This document shows positions 41,688 through 50,049 of a stretch of 64,000 nucleotides of DNA, one piece after another (position 1 is the first letter of the stretch; every line of letters begins with the position of its first letter). This stretch comes from Paraktedonobacter sp035294465. GTDB lineage: Bacteria > Chloroflexota > Ktedonobacteria > Ktedonobacterales > Ktedonobacteraceae. The stretch is taken from contig DATGKW010000227.1 in the NCBI GenBank assembly GCA_035294465.1, positions 1-64,000 of the forward strand, written 5' to 3'. The notes under the pieces are model-generated. The model saw only the letters and a list, made by a program, of their open reading frames with translations, had not been told where the DNA came from and searched no databases. The position numbers and the translations under genes were made by a program.

Positions 41688-44480
41688 TTATCGGGCGGAA
41701 TCGCTATCCTTGCCTGAATCTGCCAGCAAATCGGCCAGGTTTGCCTGGCTCTGGGCAATGGCCGGATGTGCCGCATCCAGAACCTTTTCGCGGATGGCAA
41801 GCGCGCGTCTCAGGAGCCTTTCAGCGCGTTCCCTGTCTCCCATCGCGCGGAAGAGTTGCCCCAGGTTATTGAGCACACTGGCTACCGCCGGATGCTCTGG
41901 CCCCAGGGCCAGTTCGTAGATGTTCAGCGCTCGTTGGTATATCTGTTCGGCTGACTGGTACTGTTGTTGCCTGGTTGCCAGTAACGCCCAGTCATTGAGA
42001 ATAAGAGCGACATCGGGATGCTCAGAGCCGGATGTTTGTTCACCGATGGTCAAGGCTTGCCGGTAGAGGGCTTCAGCTTTCTGGTAATCACCCTGCGAGG
42101 CGGCGATTCCAGCCAGTTTGTTCATGCTATGAGCTATTTCTGGATGCATCTCTCCGAAGGCGTGTTTACAAATGGTAAACGCCTGCTGATAGAGGCTTTC
42201 CGCTTGTTGATAGTCGCCTCGCTGTTCTGCGAGGGTACCCAGACCATCCAGAGGATATGTCAGATCAGGATGGTTGGCGTCCCGCGCGTGTGTATAGATC
42301 GCGAGTGCCCGGCGATACGCGGCTTCTGCCTCAGCAAAGTGCCCCTGTTGCATGCAGGTCAATCCAAGCTCGTTCAAGGTGTCGGCGACATCGGGATGGT
42401 CCGGGCCTTTCGCACGTTCCTCCACTGCGAGAACGCGCAGGAAAAGATGTTCGGCCTGCTGATATCTTCCCAGATCTCCGTGAATCATCGCCAGGTTGTG
42501 CAGGCTTTCCACCGTTTTGGGGTCATCCGGGCCAAGCGTTTGGGTGCGCAGTTCTAGCGCGTGTTGATGCTGCATTTCCGCCTCTTTATAGCGAGCTTGC
42601 TGGCGATAGAGGAGTCCAAGCGAATTCAGCGTCTGAGCCATATCTGACTTGTCAGCACGCTGTTGCCGTTGATAGACGGAGAGAGCCTGCTGCAAATAGG
42701 TTTCTGCTTCGACATAGCACCCACGCTGAAAACAATAGAAGCCCAGGCGTTCTAGTAGTTGGGCTCCCTCCCGCAGTGTGAGCTTGAGGTCGCGCATCAG
42801 CGTGGCGCAATGTTGAGCCTGGGGCATGTACCTCTGACAGACCTGCCAGGTCGTGAAAAGCGCTGCTGGGAAGCTGGCATTGACCAGGCGAATCACCTGC
42901 CTTGCAAACTGCTGCTGTTGCTGTTTTGTTAAATCTTTCTTCACAACAACCTGAAGAATATGGTGCAGATTCAACGTAGTGCTGTCTGCGCGGCGGTGGA
43001 CAAGCGAGAAGCGTTGGAGGGTGGTAAGGGCATCATCGAGGGCAAGGGGATCAAGGGCAAGCTTGCGAAGAGGGCCATCCAGTGAGGAGGCGCCGTTGAT
43101 GATCATCTCGTCGGGAAACCCATCGGGATGCAGAAATGCCAGGAGGCGGAGCAACTCCAGAGCAAGAGGATCGATCTGAGCGATTTTCTGAAAAGTCAGG
43201 GCAAGCGTGGTCGTGACCGGATCTGGATGATCGCTCGCCAGGCGCCCCCGCCTGCTCAACAGGGCCGCTTTCTGCTTGTGATAGAGATCCAGGTAGGAGG
43301 CAAGCTTACATCTGCTTTCTTCGATATAAGCGCCAGCCTGATCGAGAGCCAGGGGATAGCCCGCAAATTCCTGCGCAATCTTTCTGGCCTCAAGGATGTC
43401 AGCCTCCAGTGCTGTGTGGTCTGGCTGCTGCTTCTGTCTGGGTTTGGCACGCCGGAGCAATAAGATCGCCCCTTCTTCGATGGTCAGTTGATCGACAGGG
43501 ACGGGGGTAGCAAACTGCCCGGTCGCCTGAGATTGTGTTGTTACGAGGACATGACCAGGGCTGTAGAGGGGAATAAACTGATCCAGCACGCGAAAGTCTT
43601 CCAGGTCGTCGAGTACGACGAGCCAGCGATCGTGGAGTTGAAGCCACTGCTTGATTGCAGCCAGGAGTTGTCGTTCGTTGAGGTCATCGTAGGCCGGGAT
43701 GCCAAGCTGGTCGGCGAGCGAGAGCATGCCCGCGCTCAGAAGCTCAGGGGAGCTGGCATTGAGCCAGAAGACGGCCTGGTATTCATGGGAAAAGCGGCAG
43801 GCGTATTCTATAGCCAGCAGTGTTTTGCCCATCCCTCCCATGCCGTGCAGCGCCTGGATGCGTGTCTGCGGGGTCTGCTCAGAGGTGAAGAATTGATGCA
43901 GCGCTGCTAGATGTTCTTCTCTATCGGTAAAAAAGGGATTGCGTCTATGAGGGAGTAGAAAGAGGGGAAACTGCGGAGGTTTTGCCGGTCGCGGTGCGCC
44001 GGCCCAGCGACGTGCCAGTTTCTCGACGACTCGGCGAATGCCTTTCACTACCTCCGTCAGAGCCATATCCAGGTTGCTCCAGTCGCTAATGGGTTTTCCA
44101 TTGGCAGGCAGAGGTTGATATTGATCGAGCGGGGAACCGCTAAATTCGACCGGGCGTAGAAGGACAGGGATTACCGGCGCTGCTTGTGCAGCGTATTGTT
44201 TCAGTGCGTAGGCCATTTCTACCTCGACGCACCGGTCCGAGTCGAAAAAATCGGAGCTGAGAAGCAGCACAAAGATATCAGCCTGACTGAGATAGGATCG
44301 AATGCTCTCTCCGATCTTCTGTCCCGGGTCGATCTCGCTATCGTACCACAGGTTGATAAGGCCCAGCCGTTTCAGAGCGCTCAAGTGTTTGCGCAGTTTC
44401 TCGAACAGGTTTCTATCCTGGGATACAGGAGATAGTGAGAAAAAGATGTTAATGGTTTCTGAACTCTGTAAGAAAGACAT
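41688..44480 (-). CDS. TIR-NB-ARC-TPR (STAND) protein A
   Basis: 930 residues. TIR domain (about 8-150): INIFFSLSPVSQDRNLFEKL, NLWYDSEIDPG, FVLLLSSDFFDSDRC and the putative catalytic Glu in SDRCVEVEMAYALKQ. The NB-ARC ATPase has Walker A HGMGGMGKT (about 215), Walker B WLVVLDDLEDF, sensor HVLVTTQS, GYPLALDQAGAYIEE and an MHD-like LHHILQ. About eight 42-residue TPRs of the kinesin-light-chain type (GPDHPDVADTLNELGL) form the C-terminus. Bacterial proteins of this plan sense a trigger through the repeats, oligomerise, and let TIR degrade NAD+ or make a signal, often in phage defence. The ribosome site is weak. Confidence 0.9.
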   Translation of the reverse strand: MSFLQSSETINIFFSLSPVSQDRNLFEKLRKHLSALKRLGLINLWYDSEIDPGQKIGESIRSYLSQADIFVLLLSSDFFDSDRCVEVEMAYALKQYAAQAAPVIPVLLRPVEFSGSPLDQYQPLPANGKPISDWSNLDMALTEVVKGIRRVVEKLARRWAGAPRPAKPPQFPLFLLPHRRNPFFTDREEHLAALHQFFTSEQTPQTRIQALHGMGGMGKTLLAIEYACRFSHEYQAVFWLNASSPELLSAGMLSLADQLGIPAYDDLNERQLLAAIKQWLQLHDRWLVVLDDLEDFRVLDQFIPLYSPGHVLVTTQSQATGQFATPVPVDQLTIEEGAILLLRRAKPRQKQQPDHTALEADILEARKIAQEFAGYPLALDQAGAYIEESRCKLASYLDLYHKQKAALLSRRGRLASDHPDPVTTTLALTFQKIAQIDPLALELLRLLAFLHPDGFPDEMIINGASSLDGPLRKLALDPLALDDALTTLQRFSLVHRRADSTTLNLHHILQVVVKKDLTKQQQQQFARQVIRLVNASFPAALFTTWQVCQRYMPQAQHCATLMRDLKLTLREGAQLLERLGFYCFQRGCYVEAETYLQQALSVYQRQQRADKSDMAQTLNSLGLLYRQQARYKEAEMQHQHALELRTQTLGPDDPKTVESLHNLAMIHGDLGRYQQAEHLFLRVLAVEERAKGPDHPDVADTLNELGLTCMQQGHFAEAEAAYRRALAIYTHARDANHPDLTYPLDGLGTLAEQRGDYQQAESLYQQAFTICKHAFGEMHPEIAHSMNKLAGIAASQGDYQKAEALYRQALTIGEQTSGSEHPDVALILNDWALLATRQQQYQSAEQIYQRALNIYELALGPEHPAVASVLNNLGQLFRAMGDRERAERLLRRALAIREKVLDAAHPAIAQSQANLADLLADSGKDSDSAR
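41735..42750 (-). repeat. 126-bp TPR-coding repeats of STAND protein A
   Basis: About eight degenerate units of roughly 126 bases, each encoding a 42-residue TPR pair with a HPDxAxxLNxLG core. Divergence between units is considerable. Confidence 0.7.
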
Positions 44481-44820
44481 GTCTGCTTATTCTCTTGCCG
44501 ATTTGAACGAAAATATATTTCAAAAAAGATAGGGACTTTACGGCTTTTATTGTAACATAGATTGACAATGATGGAGAGAATGGGCGTTTGCGTTACCTAT
44601 TAGGATTACTTTTTTCTCTGCTGTCCTTGATTTTGTTGCAGGTAGCTTGCTTCTCTGGTATGCTCATTAATAGAGATATATGAATACAATTTGCATCATT
44701 GCTTTGTGCGACAATCAAACATTCCAGAAACAACTGCTCCTCCCGCTTCTGGAGGGAGGATGGGTGCCGGTTTGCTTCAATCAGGAAGCGAACGGCCTTG
44801 TTGTGTCTCAAGTGGACTAT
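44481..44820 (+). other. structured leader region ahead of module B
   Basis: No convincing protein gene. A promoter-like TTGCAG (44636-44641), 17 bases, TATGCT (44659-44664) points rightward. Downstream lie three potential RNA hairpins: CCTCCC/GGGAGG near 44747-44763, GCCGG..GCTTC/GAAGCGAACGGC near 44766-44800, and CTCAAGTGG/CCACTTTGAG near 44808-44834. The last runs into element R2. The region could be a regulated leader or a small RNA. Confidence 0.4.
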
Positions 44821-44892
44821 TGTGCCACTTTGAGCGCAGCGTGTAGTACCCCCCCCAGGTAGATATATCCACATGTAACAATTCATCAAGGA
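44821..44892 (+). repeat. leader element R2 of TIR module B
   Basis: Second copy of R1. The identical 23-base core is at 44847-44869, including an uninterrupted run of eight C. It ends a few bases before the start of the Lys-rich small gene. Confidence 0.75.
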
Positions 44893-44894
44893 AA

Positions 44895-45113
44895 ATGGGA
44901 GAAGGGACGGGATGGGTACGTACCTTTCTGGCCTGTCTCGGATCTTCCACCGCTTTTGCACCAGGACCTGTTCAGCCTGTCCTTGTTTATGCTCAGGGGA
45001 GTGAAGGAAACGCGAATCCTGGTAAGAACAAGCCCGATAAGAGCAAATCAAAGCCAGATAAGCAGGGGGGGAGAGAGCAGCAGGATCGGAAGAAGCCGAA
45101 AACAAAAGGATGA
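44895..45113 (+). CDS. Lys-rich small protein, possibly exported
   Basis: 72 residues. A moderately hydrophobic N-terminal half (VRTFLACLGSSTAFAPGPVQ, PVLVYAQG) could be a signal segment. A strongly basic, low-complexity tail follows (NPGKNKPDKSKSKPDKQGG, RKKPKTKG). AAGGA precedes the ATG closely. It converges on TIR gene B with 41 bases between stops. No family recognised. The related but broken copy in module A supports it being a real ancestral gene. Confidence 0.4.
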   Translation: MGEGTGWVRTFLACLGSSTAFAPGPVQPVLVYAQGSEGNANPGKNKPDKSKSKPDKQGGREQQDRKKPKTKG

Positions 45114-45154
45114 AATCTCCCTCACTTTCCAGGATTCCAGGAAGGCAAGCGCGT

Positions 45155-48154
45155 TTAGTGGTTATCTTGCAATGGTTCTGTCGAGGGCTGCTCTTTCTGT
45201 ATTTGTGTCGCTTGCCGGAGTCTGCTTGCCTCTTCGTGCCTATTCAGAGACTCCAGCAGCGCAGCATATTTTTCACGCGTGCGAACGACATCTGGATGCG
45301 TAGGGCCAAATGTTTGGAGGCGCAGGGCGAAAGCCTGCTGGAATAACGTTTCTGCTTCTTGATACGCTTGCCGCCCGACGAGGAGCTCCGCCAGATTGCT
45401 GAGGCTCTGAGCTGTATCGGGATGGGTAGGGCCGAGGGCCTGTTCGCGAATGGCCAGTGCGCGTCGCAAGAGCGATTCTGCCTGTTCCTCTTTGTGAGCA
45501 TCTCGGTAGAACACGCCTAGATTATTGAGCACGTCTGCGACAAAGGGATGATCCGCTCCAAGCGCCTGTTCATAGATGCTCAGGGCGCGTTGATAGAACT
45601 GCTCTGCTTGTTGATACTTTCCCTGTTTATCCGCCAGGAGGGCCAGATTATTGAGGAAGAGAGCGACGTCGGGATGCTCAGGCCCTAGCACTTGCTCGCC
45701 GATGGCCAAGGCACGTTGGTAAAGCGCTTCTGCTTGCTGATCTTTTCCCTGTATATCATAGACACCTGCCAATTTATTGAGGCTTTGAGCGGTCTCCGGG
45801 TGCATATCTCCAAGCGCCTGTTCGCGAATAACAAGCGCGCGCTGGTAAAATTGCTCTGCCTGCTGATATTCCCCTCGCGCCTCGGCGAGATCTCCCAGCC
45901 CGTTCAGAGGATACGCCAGGTCGGGGTGCCTGGGAGGGAGAATGTGTTCGTAGAGAGTGAGTGCGCGTTGATAGGCGGTTTCGGCCTGGGCGTAGTTTCC
46001 CTGGAGAGCATAAATCAGTCCCAGGTTGTTGAGCGTTTTCGCGATATCGGGATGTTCAGGGTTGGCTGTCTGTTCGTCGAGCGTAAGGACTCGCCGATAG
46101 AATTGCTCTGCTTGTTGATACTTTCCCTGGCTTCCATAGAGAACAGCCAGATTATAAAGGCTCTCGGCGGTATCGGGATGAACCGGCCCAGGTTCCTGCT
46201 CTCGCAGTTCTAGCGCGCGCAAAAGGGTTTTCTCGGCTTCTTGATAGCGGGCCAGCCGGTGGTAGAGCAAACCCAGAGAGTTGAGAGTCTGAGCGATTTC
46301 TTGAGAAGTAGCCCGGCGGTGCTGCTCCTGTAGCTGTAGCGCCTGGGTGAGATAGGTTTCTGCCTCGCTGTAGCACGCTTTTTGATAACAGTACAGGCCC
46401 AGGCGCTGCAGCAGTTGCGTTCCTTCTTTCAGCTTCAGATGAAAGGTGGTAATCAGGGAGGCGCAGTGCAGGGCCTGGGGAAGATAGCGCTCACACTTTT
46501 CCTGAGTATGAAAATGCACTTCGGGGAAAACGCGATTCACCAGGCGTATGACCTGGCCGGCCCACCGGCGCTGTTCTCTCCTGGGAAGGCTATCGATAAG
46601 GACAGCCTGGACGATACGGTGGATGCGTAGCGTTGTGCTATCGGCCAGATGATGGACCAGGGAGTAGCTGTGCAGATCGGCCAGCGCTTCATTTAAGGTC
46701 AGAGGATGAGCTGCAAGGGTGTGTAACGGTTCGCTCAATTCGCCTGCTCCATCCACAAGCAATTCGTAGGGGATGGTTTCCGGGTGCAAAAAGGACAGGA
46801 GATACAGCAGCGGGAGATTCGTCACCCGTTGCTGCGTGACCTTTTCAATCGCGAGGGTCAGGGTAACGGTCACGGAGTCTGGATGGTTCTGGCTGCTCAC
46901 TATCCGTCCCCGGCGGCTCAACAATGCCGCCCGCTCCTGCTGAAACAGAGAAAGGTAAGTATGCAGGCCGCAGCCTGTTTCTTCGAGATAAGCTCCGGCC
47001 TGATCGAGGGCGAGCGGAAAACCATCCATCGCTTGCACAATGGCTGTGGCTTGCTGAATGGCTTCAGGGGGAGCTTGGTCGAGGGACGCACCGGCCGGAA
47101 TAATCCTGGCGCGTTGGAGCAAGAATAACACGCCTGCGTCGGTATCCAGTTGTGTGACAGGAAGCGCCGAAGCCACTTCCCCCGCCGTTTGCGTGCGCGT
47201 AGTCAGGAGGATATGGCCGTTGCTCTGGGCAGGAACGATCAAATCGAGCAGCGTAAGGTCATCGAGCTGGTCCAGCACGAGCAACCAGCCTGTCTGGCTG
47301 GAAAGCCAGCGCTTGACGGCCGTAAAGAGGTGGTCTTCGTCCGCCCAGGCTTCCGCGGGCAGGGCAAGCTTCTCTGCCAGGGTGCTTACTTCTGTGCTGA
47401 GCCTCTCGCGAGTTGAGGCATTAAGCCAGAGGGTCGTTTGATACAGATGGGAGGTGCGATAGAGATACTCAAGGGCAATCTGTGTTTTTCCTATGCCGCC
47501 CAGGCCGTTCAACGCCAGGATGCGTGGCTGATGTGTCTGAGCGGCGGTGAAGAAGGAGGATAGAGCTGCGAGAATCGTTTCGCGATCCGTAAAAAAAGTA
47601 CTCTGTCGGTAAGGGCAATAGTGCAGGGGAAATTCCGGCGTAGCCGGGTGGGTGCGTATTCTCTTTACCTGGCCTCTTAGTTCTTCAACTACTTTGCGAA
47701 TGCCTTTCGCTACCTCAGAGAGGGCCGCGTCAAGATTGCGTTTGAGGATGACCGGAATGCCGCCTGCCGGCAGCGGGCTATAGCCGGCTATGGGAAGGGC
47801 TTCCCAATCGGTGGGAGACAGGATGACCGGAATCAAGCGCGCAGCTCCTGCTTTGCTACGTTCGAGCGCCCGCTGCATTTCGAGTTTACAGCAGCGTTCT
47901 GAAGCCAGGAATTCCGCGCTGATGAGCAGAACAATAATATTCGCCGCGCGGAGACTGGACTCGAGGGCGCGGGTGATATTGTTTCCGGGGCTGATGGCGC
48001 TATCGTACCACTCGTCAATGAGATGTTGCTGCCGCAGGGCGCTCAAATGCATTGTAAGCCTGTCGAACAGGCGTCTGTCTTTGGAAGAAGAGATGGCGTA
48101 GGAAAAAAAGATCTTGATGGTCTGGGAAAGCGATGAAGAAGACATGCTACTCAT
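45155..48154 (-). CDS. TIR-NB-ARC-TPR (STAND) protein B
   Basis: 999 residues, same plan as protein A. TIR (about 10-150): IKIFFSYAISSSKDRRLFDR, LIDEWYDSAISPGNN, and putative catalytic Glu in SERCCKLEMQRALE. NB-ARC: Walker A NGLGGIGKTQIALEY (about 220), Walker B GWLLVLDQLDDL, ILLTTRTQT, and an HRIVQ MHD-like site. Nine or ten TPRs (GPEHPDVALFLNNLALLADK) follow. The ATG at 48154 overlaps the stop of the upstream hydrolase (ATGA) with AAGGA just upstream, so the two are translationally coupled; a second ATG at 48145 is possible. The pair of STAND genes diverges strongly in sequence while keeping order. Confidence 0.9.
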   Translation of the reverse strand: MSSMSSSSLSQTIKIFFSYAISSSKDRRLFDRLTMHLSALRQQHLIDEWYDSAISPGNNITRALESSLRAANIIVLLISAEFLASERCCKLEMQRALERSKAGAARLIPVILSPTDWEALPIAGYSPLPAGGIPVILKRNLDAALSEVAKGIRKVVEELRGQVKRIRTHPATPEFPLHYCPYRQSTFFTDRETILAALSSFFTAAQTHQPRILALNGLGGIGKTQIALEYLYRTSHLYQTTLWLNASTRERLSTEVSTLAEKLALPAEAWADEDHLFTAVKRWLSSQTGWLLVLDQLDDLTLLDLIVPAQSNGHILLTTRTQTAGEVASALPVTQLDTDAGVLFLLQRARIIPAGASLDQAPPEAIQQATAIVQAMDGFPLALDQAGAYLEETGCGLHTYLSLFQQERAALLSRRGRIVSSQNHPDSVTVTLTLAIEKVTQQRVTNLPLLYLLSFLHPETIPYELLVDGAGELSEPLHTLAAHPLTLNEALADLHSYSLVHHLADSTTLRIHRIVQAVLIDSLPRREQRRWAGQVIRLVNRVFPEVHFHTQEKCERYLPQALHCASLITTFHLKLKEGTQLLQRLGLYCYQKACYSEAETYLTQALQLQEQHRRATSQEIAQTLNSLGLLYHRLARYQEAEKTLLRALELREQEPGPVHPDTAESLYNLAVLYGSQGKYQQAEQFYRRVLTLDEQTANPEHPDIAKTLNNLGLIYALQGNYAQAETAYQRALTLYEHILPPRHPDLAYPLNGLGDLAEARGEYQQAEQFYQRALVIREQALGDMHPETAQSLNKLAGVYDIQGKDQQAEALYQRALAIGEQVLGPEHPDVALFLNNLALLADKQGKYQQAEQFYQRALSIYEQALGADHPFVADVLNNLGVFYRDAHKEEQAESLLRRALAIREQALGPTHPDTAQSLSNLAELLVGRQAYQEAETLFQQAFALRLQTFGPTHPDVVRTREKYAALLESLNRHEEASRLRQATQIQKEQPSTEPLQDNH
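45290..46410 (-). repeat. 126-bp TPR-coding repeats of STAND protein B
   Basis: Nine or so units of about 126 bases with a shared GPxHPDxAxxLNNLA-type core. Neighbouring units are more alike than in protein A, suggesting recent repeat turnover. Confidence 0.7.
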
Positions 48155-48939
48155 ATTCCTTGTGAATCCAGCCACTCCAAAATACATCTGGCTACTGCTT
48201 CCCAATCTTTTTCTAGCATCATATCGTGGGCCATATTGGGAAAGATTTGCGCCTGGGTTGCGTAGGCGCGGGCGGTGGCCGCGACCTCTTTGCGTGTGAA
48301 GATAGTATCTTTCTCGGCTCCCAGCACGAGCATAGGAATTTTGATCTTTCGGGGGCGCGGCAGGTTCAAGGCCAGCATATCCAGGTAGGCGCGAAATGAT
48401 TCGTTCTGGATATGGGCGTAATACGTTTTCAATTGTTCCTCTGGCATATTTGCCGAAAAGAAGGCTTCGCGAGTGAGTTGTGGGGTAGCTACAATAGGGT
48501 AGAGACCGAGAGTGAGGTTAGCTTGCAGGAAGCACAGGGGATGCCGCCGTGCAATGCTGAGGGTGAGGCGCAGCACGCCGCCGGGCGGGACCGAGGCAAG
48601 CAGGACTCCGGCAGGTGCCTGGTGGGATTCGAGGTATTTTTGGACGACCAGTCCACCCATTGAGTGGCCGATTACCACCGGCGGGTTTTCCATTTGCCGG
48701 GCTACCTCTGCGAGATCGGAAACATAGTTGGCGATGCTCATCCAGCGCAGGCGTTCTCGCTCTCCGCTCTTGCCATGCCCGCGCAAGTCTAGAGCGCAAG
48801 CGACATAGCCGTGTTGGGCAAAATAGGGTAGGAAAAACTCTTCCCAGCACCATGCGCCATGCCATGCTCCATGCACGAAGAGCAGCGGGGTTGTATGTGA
48901 CCTGGTTGCGGGTTCGCGAACAACGGTTGCCAGGCGCAT
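48151..48939 (-). CDS. alpha/beta hydrolase
   Basis: 262 residues. Oxyanion region LLFVHGAWHGAWCWEE, nucleophile Ser in VIGHSMGGLVVQKY, acid in PMLVLGAEKDTIF, catalytic His in FPNMAHDMMLEKDW. It resembles MenH/lysophospholipase-type esterases; substrate unknown. AAGGAGG precedes the ATG. It is translationally coupled to the TIR-STAND gene, so it may act with it, for example as a lipase effector or regulator; that is inference. Confidence 0.88.
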   Translation of the reverse strand: MRLATVVREPATRSHTTPLLFVHGAWHGAWCWEEFFLPYFAQHGYVACALDLRGHGKSGERERLRWMSIANYVSDLAEVARQMENPPVVIGHSMGGLVVQKYLESHQAPAGVLLASVPPGGVLRLTLSIARRHPLCFLQANLTLGLYPIVATPQLTREAFFSANMPEEQLKTYYAHIQNESFRAYLDMLALNLPRPRKIKIPMLVLGAEKDTIFTRKEVAATARAYATQAQIFPNMAHDMMLEKDWEAVARCILEWLDSQGI

Positions 48940-48975
48940 TGACGGAATATCCTCCTTGATATCTGGTTGCCTGTT

Positions 48976-49004
48976 ATCATGCCTGATTGTTCATTCTTTG
49001 TCAA
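48976..49004 (-). promoter_or_regulatory. promoter of the hydrolase / STAND B operon
   Basis: Complement reads TTGACA (48999-49004), 17-base spacer, CATGAT (48976-48981), 37 bases before the hydrolase start. A plus-strand TATACT at 49008-49013 may serve the divergent oxidoreductase. Confidence 0.45.
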
Positions 49005-49058
49005 TGATATACTGAGATAATTTTGTAAATAAAATAGATGTTTAAGAAGGAGAAGATC

Positions 49059-50042
49059 ATGAACAAAGTTCGCTGGGGTGTGCTGAGTACTGCCGATATC
49101 GCGCTCACCAAAGTAATTCCGGCGATGCAACAGGGCAGGTATACTGAAATTACCGCGATTGCCTCGCGCGAGCCAGGAAGAGCGCGGGCGGCAGCGGCCA
49201 GGCTGGGCATTCCCAAAGCCTATGGCTCGTATGAAGAATTGCTGGCCGATCCTGAAATCGATGCAATTTACAATCCGCTCCCGAATCACCTGCACGTTCC
49301 CTGGTCGGTGAAGGCGCTGGAGGCGGGCAAGCATGTGCTCTGTGAGAAGCCGCTCGCGCCAAGCGTGGCAGAGGCCCGGATCTTACTCGACGCCGCAGCA
49401 CGCTATCCGCGGCTCAAGGTGATGGAGGCGTTTATGTACCGGCACCATCCTCAGTGGCAACGGGCCAGACAAATAGTGCGCGAAGGAAAAATCGGCGAAC
49501 TGCGCACAATTCAGTCGTTCTTCTCGTATTACCTGGATGATCCTACCAATATTCGCAATATCTCGGACGTTGGCGGCGGTGGTATGCTGGATATTGGCTG
49601 CTACACGGTCTCGCTGGCGCGTTTTCTCTTCGACGCGGAGCCACGTCGCGTCCTGGGTATAGTCGAGTACGATCCCCTCCTCAAAGTTGATCGTCTTACC
49701 TCTGCCATTCTGGATTTCGGTGCCGGCACCTCGACCTTCACTTGTGGAACGCAGCTCGCGCCCTATCAGCGCGTCAATATCTTTGGTACGCGCGGCCGGG
49801 TGGAGATCGTGATTCCCTTTAATGCGCCGGCCAACCAGCCCACGACCATTTTCTATCAGCAGGGAGACAGGATCGAGGAGATCCGGCTGGAGGCGTGCGA
49901 TCAGTACACCATTCAGGGTGACCTTTTCTCCCAGGCGGTACACAATGATAGTGAGGTGCCCACGCCCCTCGCGGACGCGCTCGCTAACCTGCAAGTGATC
50001 GAGGCCATTTTCCGCAGCGCGCAGAGTGGGGCGTGGGTCTAG
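49059..50042 (+). CDS. Gfo/Idh/MocA-family NAD(P)-dependent oxidoreductase
   Basis: 327 residues. The Rossmann start RWGVLSTADIALTKVIPAMQ is followed by AIYNPLPNHLHVPWSVKALE, GKHVLCEKPLAPSVAEA (the EKP motif) and the C-terminal sugar-type domain (GGGGMLDIGCYTVSLARFLF with His/Asp-type catalytic region). Oxidises or reduces a sugar or cyclitol; substrate not readable. AAGGAG lies 7 bases before ATG 49059. Confidence 0.92.
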   Translation: MNKVRWGVLSTADIALTKVIPAMQQGRYTEITAIASREPGRARAAAARLGIPKAYGSYEELLADPEIDAIYNPLPNHLHVPWSVKALEAGKHVLCEKPLAPSVAEARILLDAAARYPRLKVMEAFMYRHHPQWQRARQIVREGKIGELRTIQSFFSYYLDDPTNIRNISDVGGGGMLDIGCYTVSLARFLFDAEPRRVLGIVEYDPLLKVDRLTSAILDFGAGTSTFTCGTQLAPYQRVNIFGTRGRVEIVIPFNAPANQPTTIFYQQGDRIEEIRLEACDQYTIQGDLFSQAVHNDSEVPTPLADALANLQVIEAIFRSAQSGAWV

Positions 50043-50049
50043 GCTCCGC

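Noticed and set aside
41318..41800. A 160-codon minus-strand frame below STAND A
   Set aside because: Overlaps the end of the TIR gene in another frame and covers leader repeat R1; Pro/Arg/Leu-rich with no family motif.
41735..42750. Regular repeats that could suggest a CRISPR array
   Set aside because: The 126-base periodicity encodes TPR units in frame; there are no short identical repeats with unique spacers.
44593..45105. A 170-codon minus-strand frame
   Set aside because: Covers the hairpin leader and R2 on the opposite strand; it lacks a ribosome site and motif.
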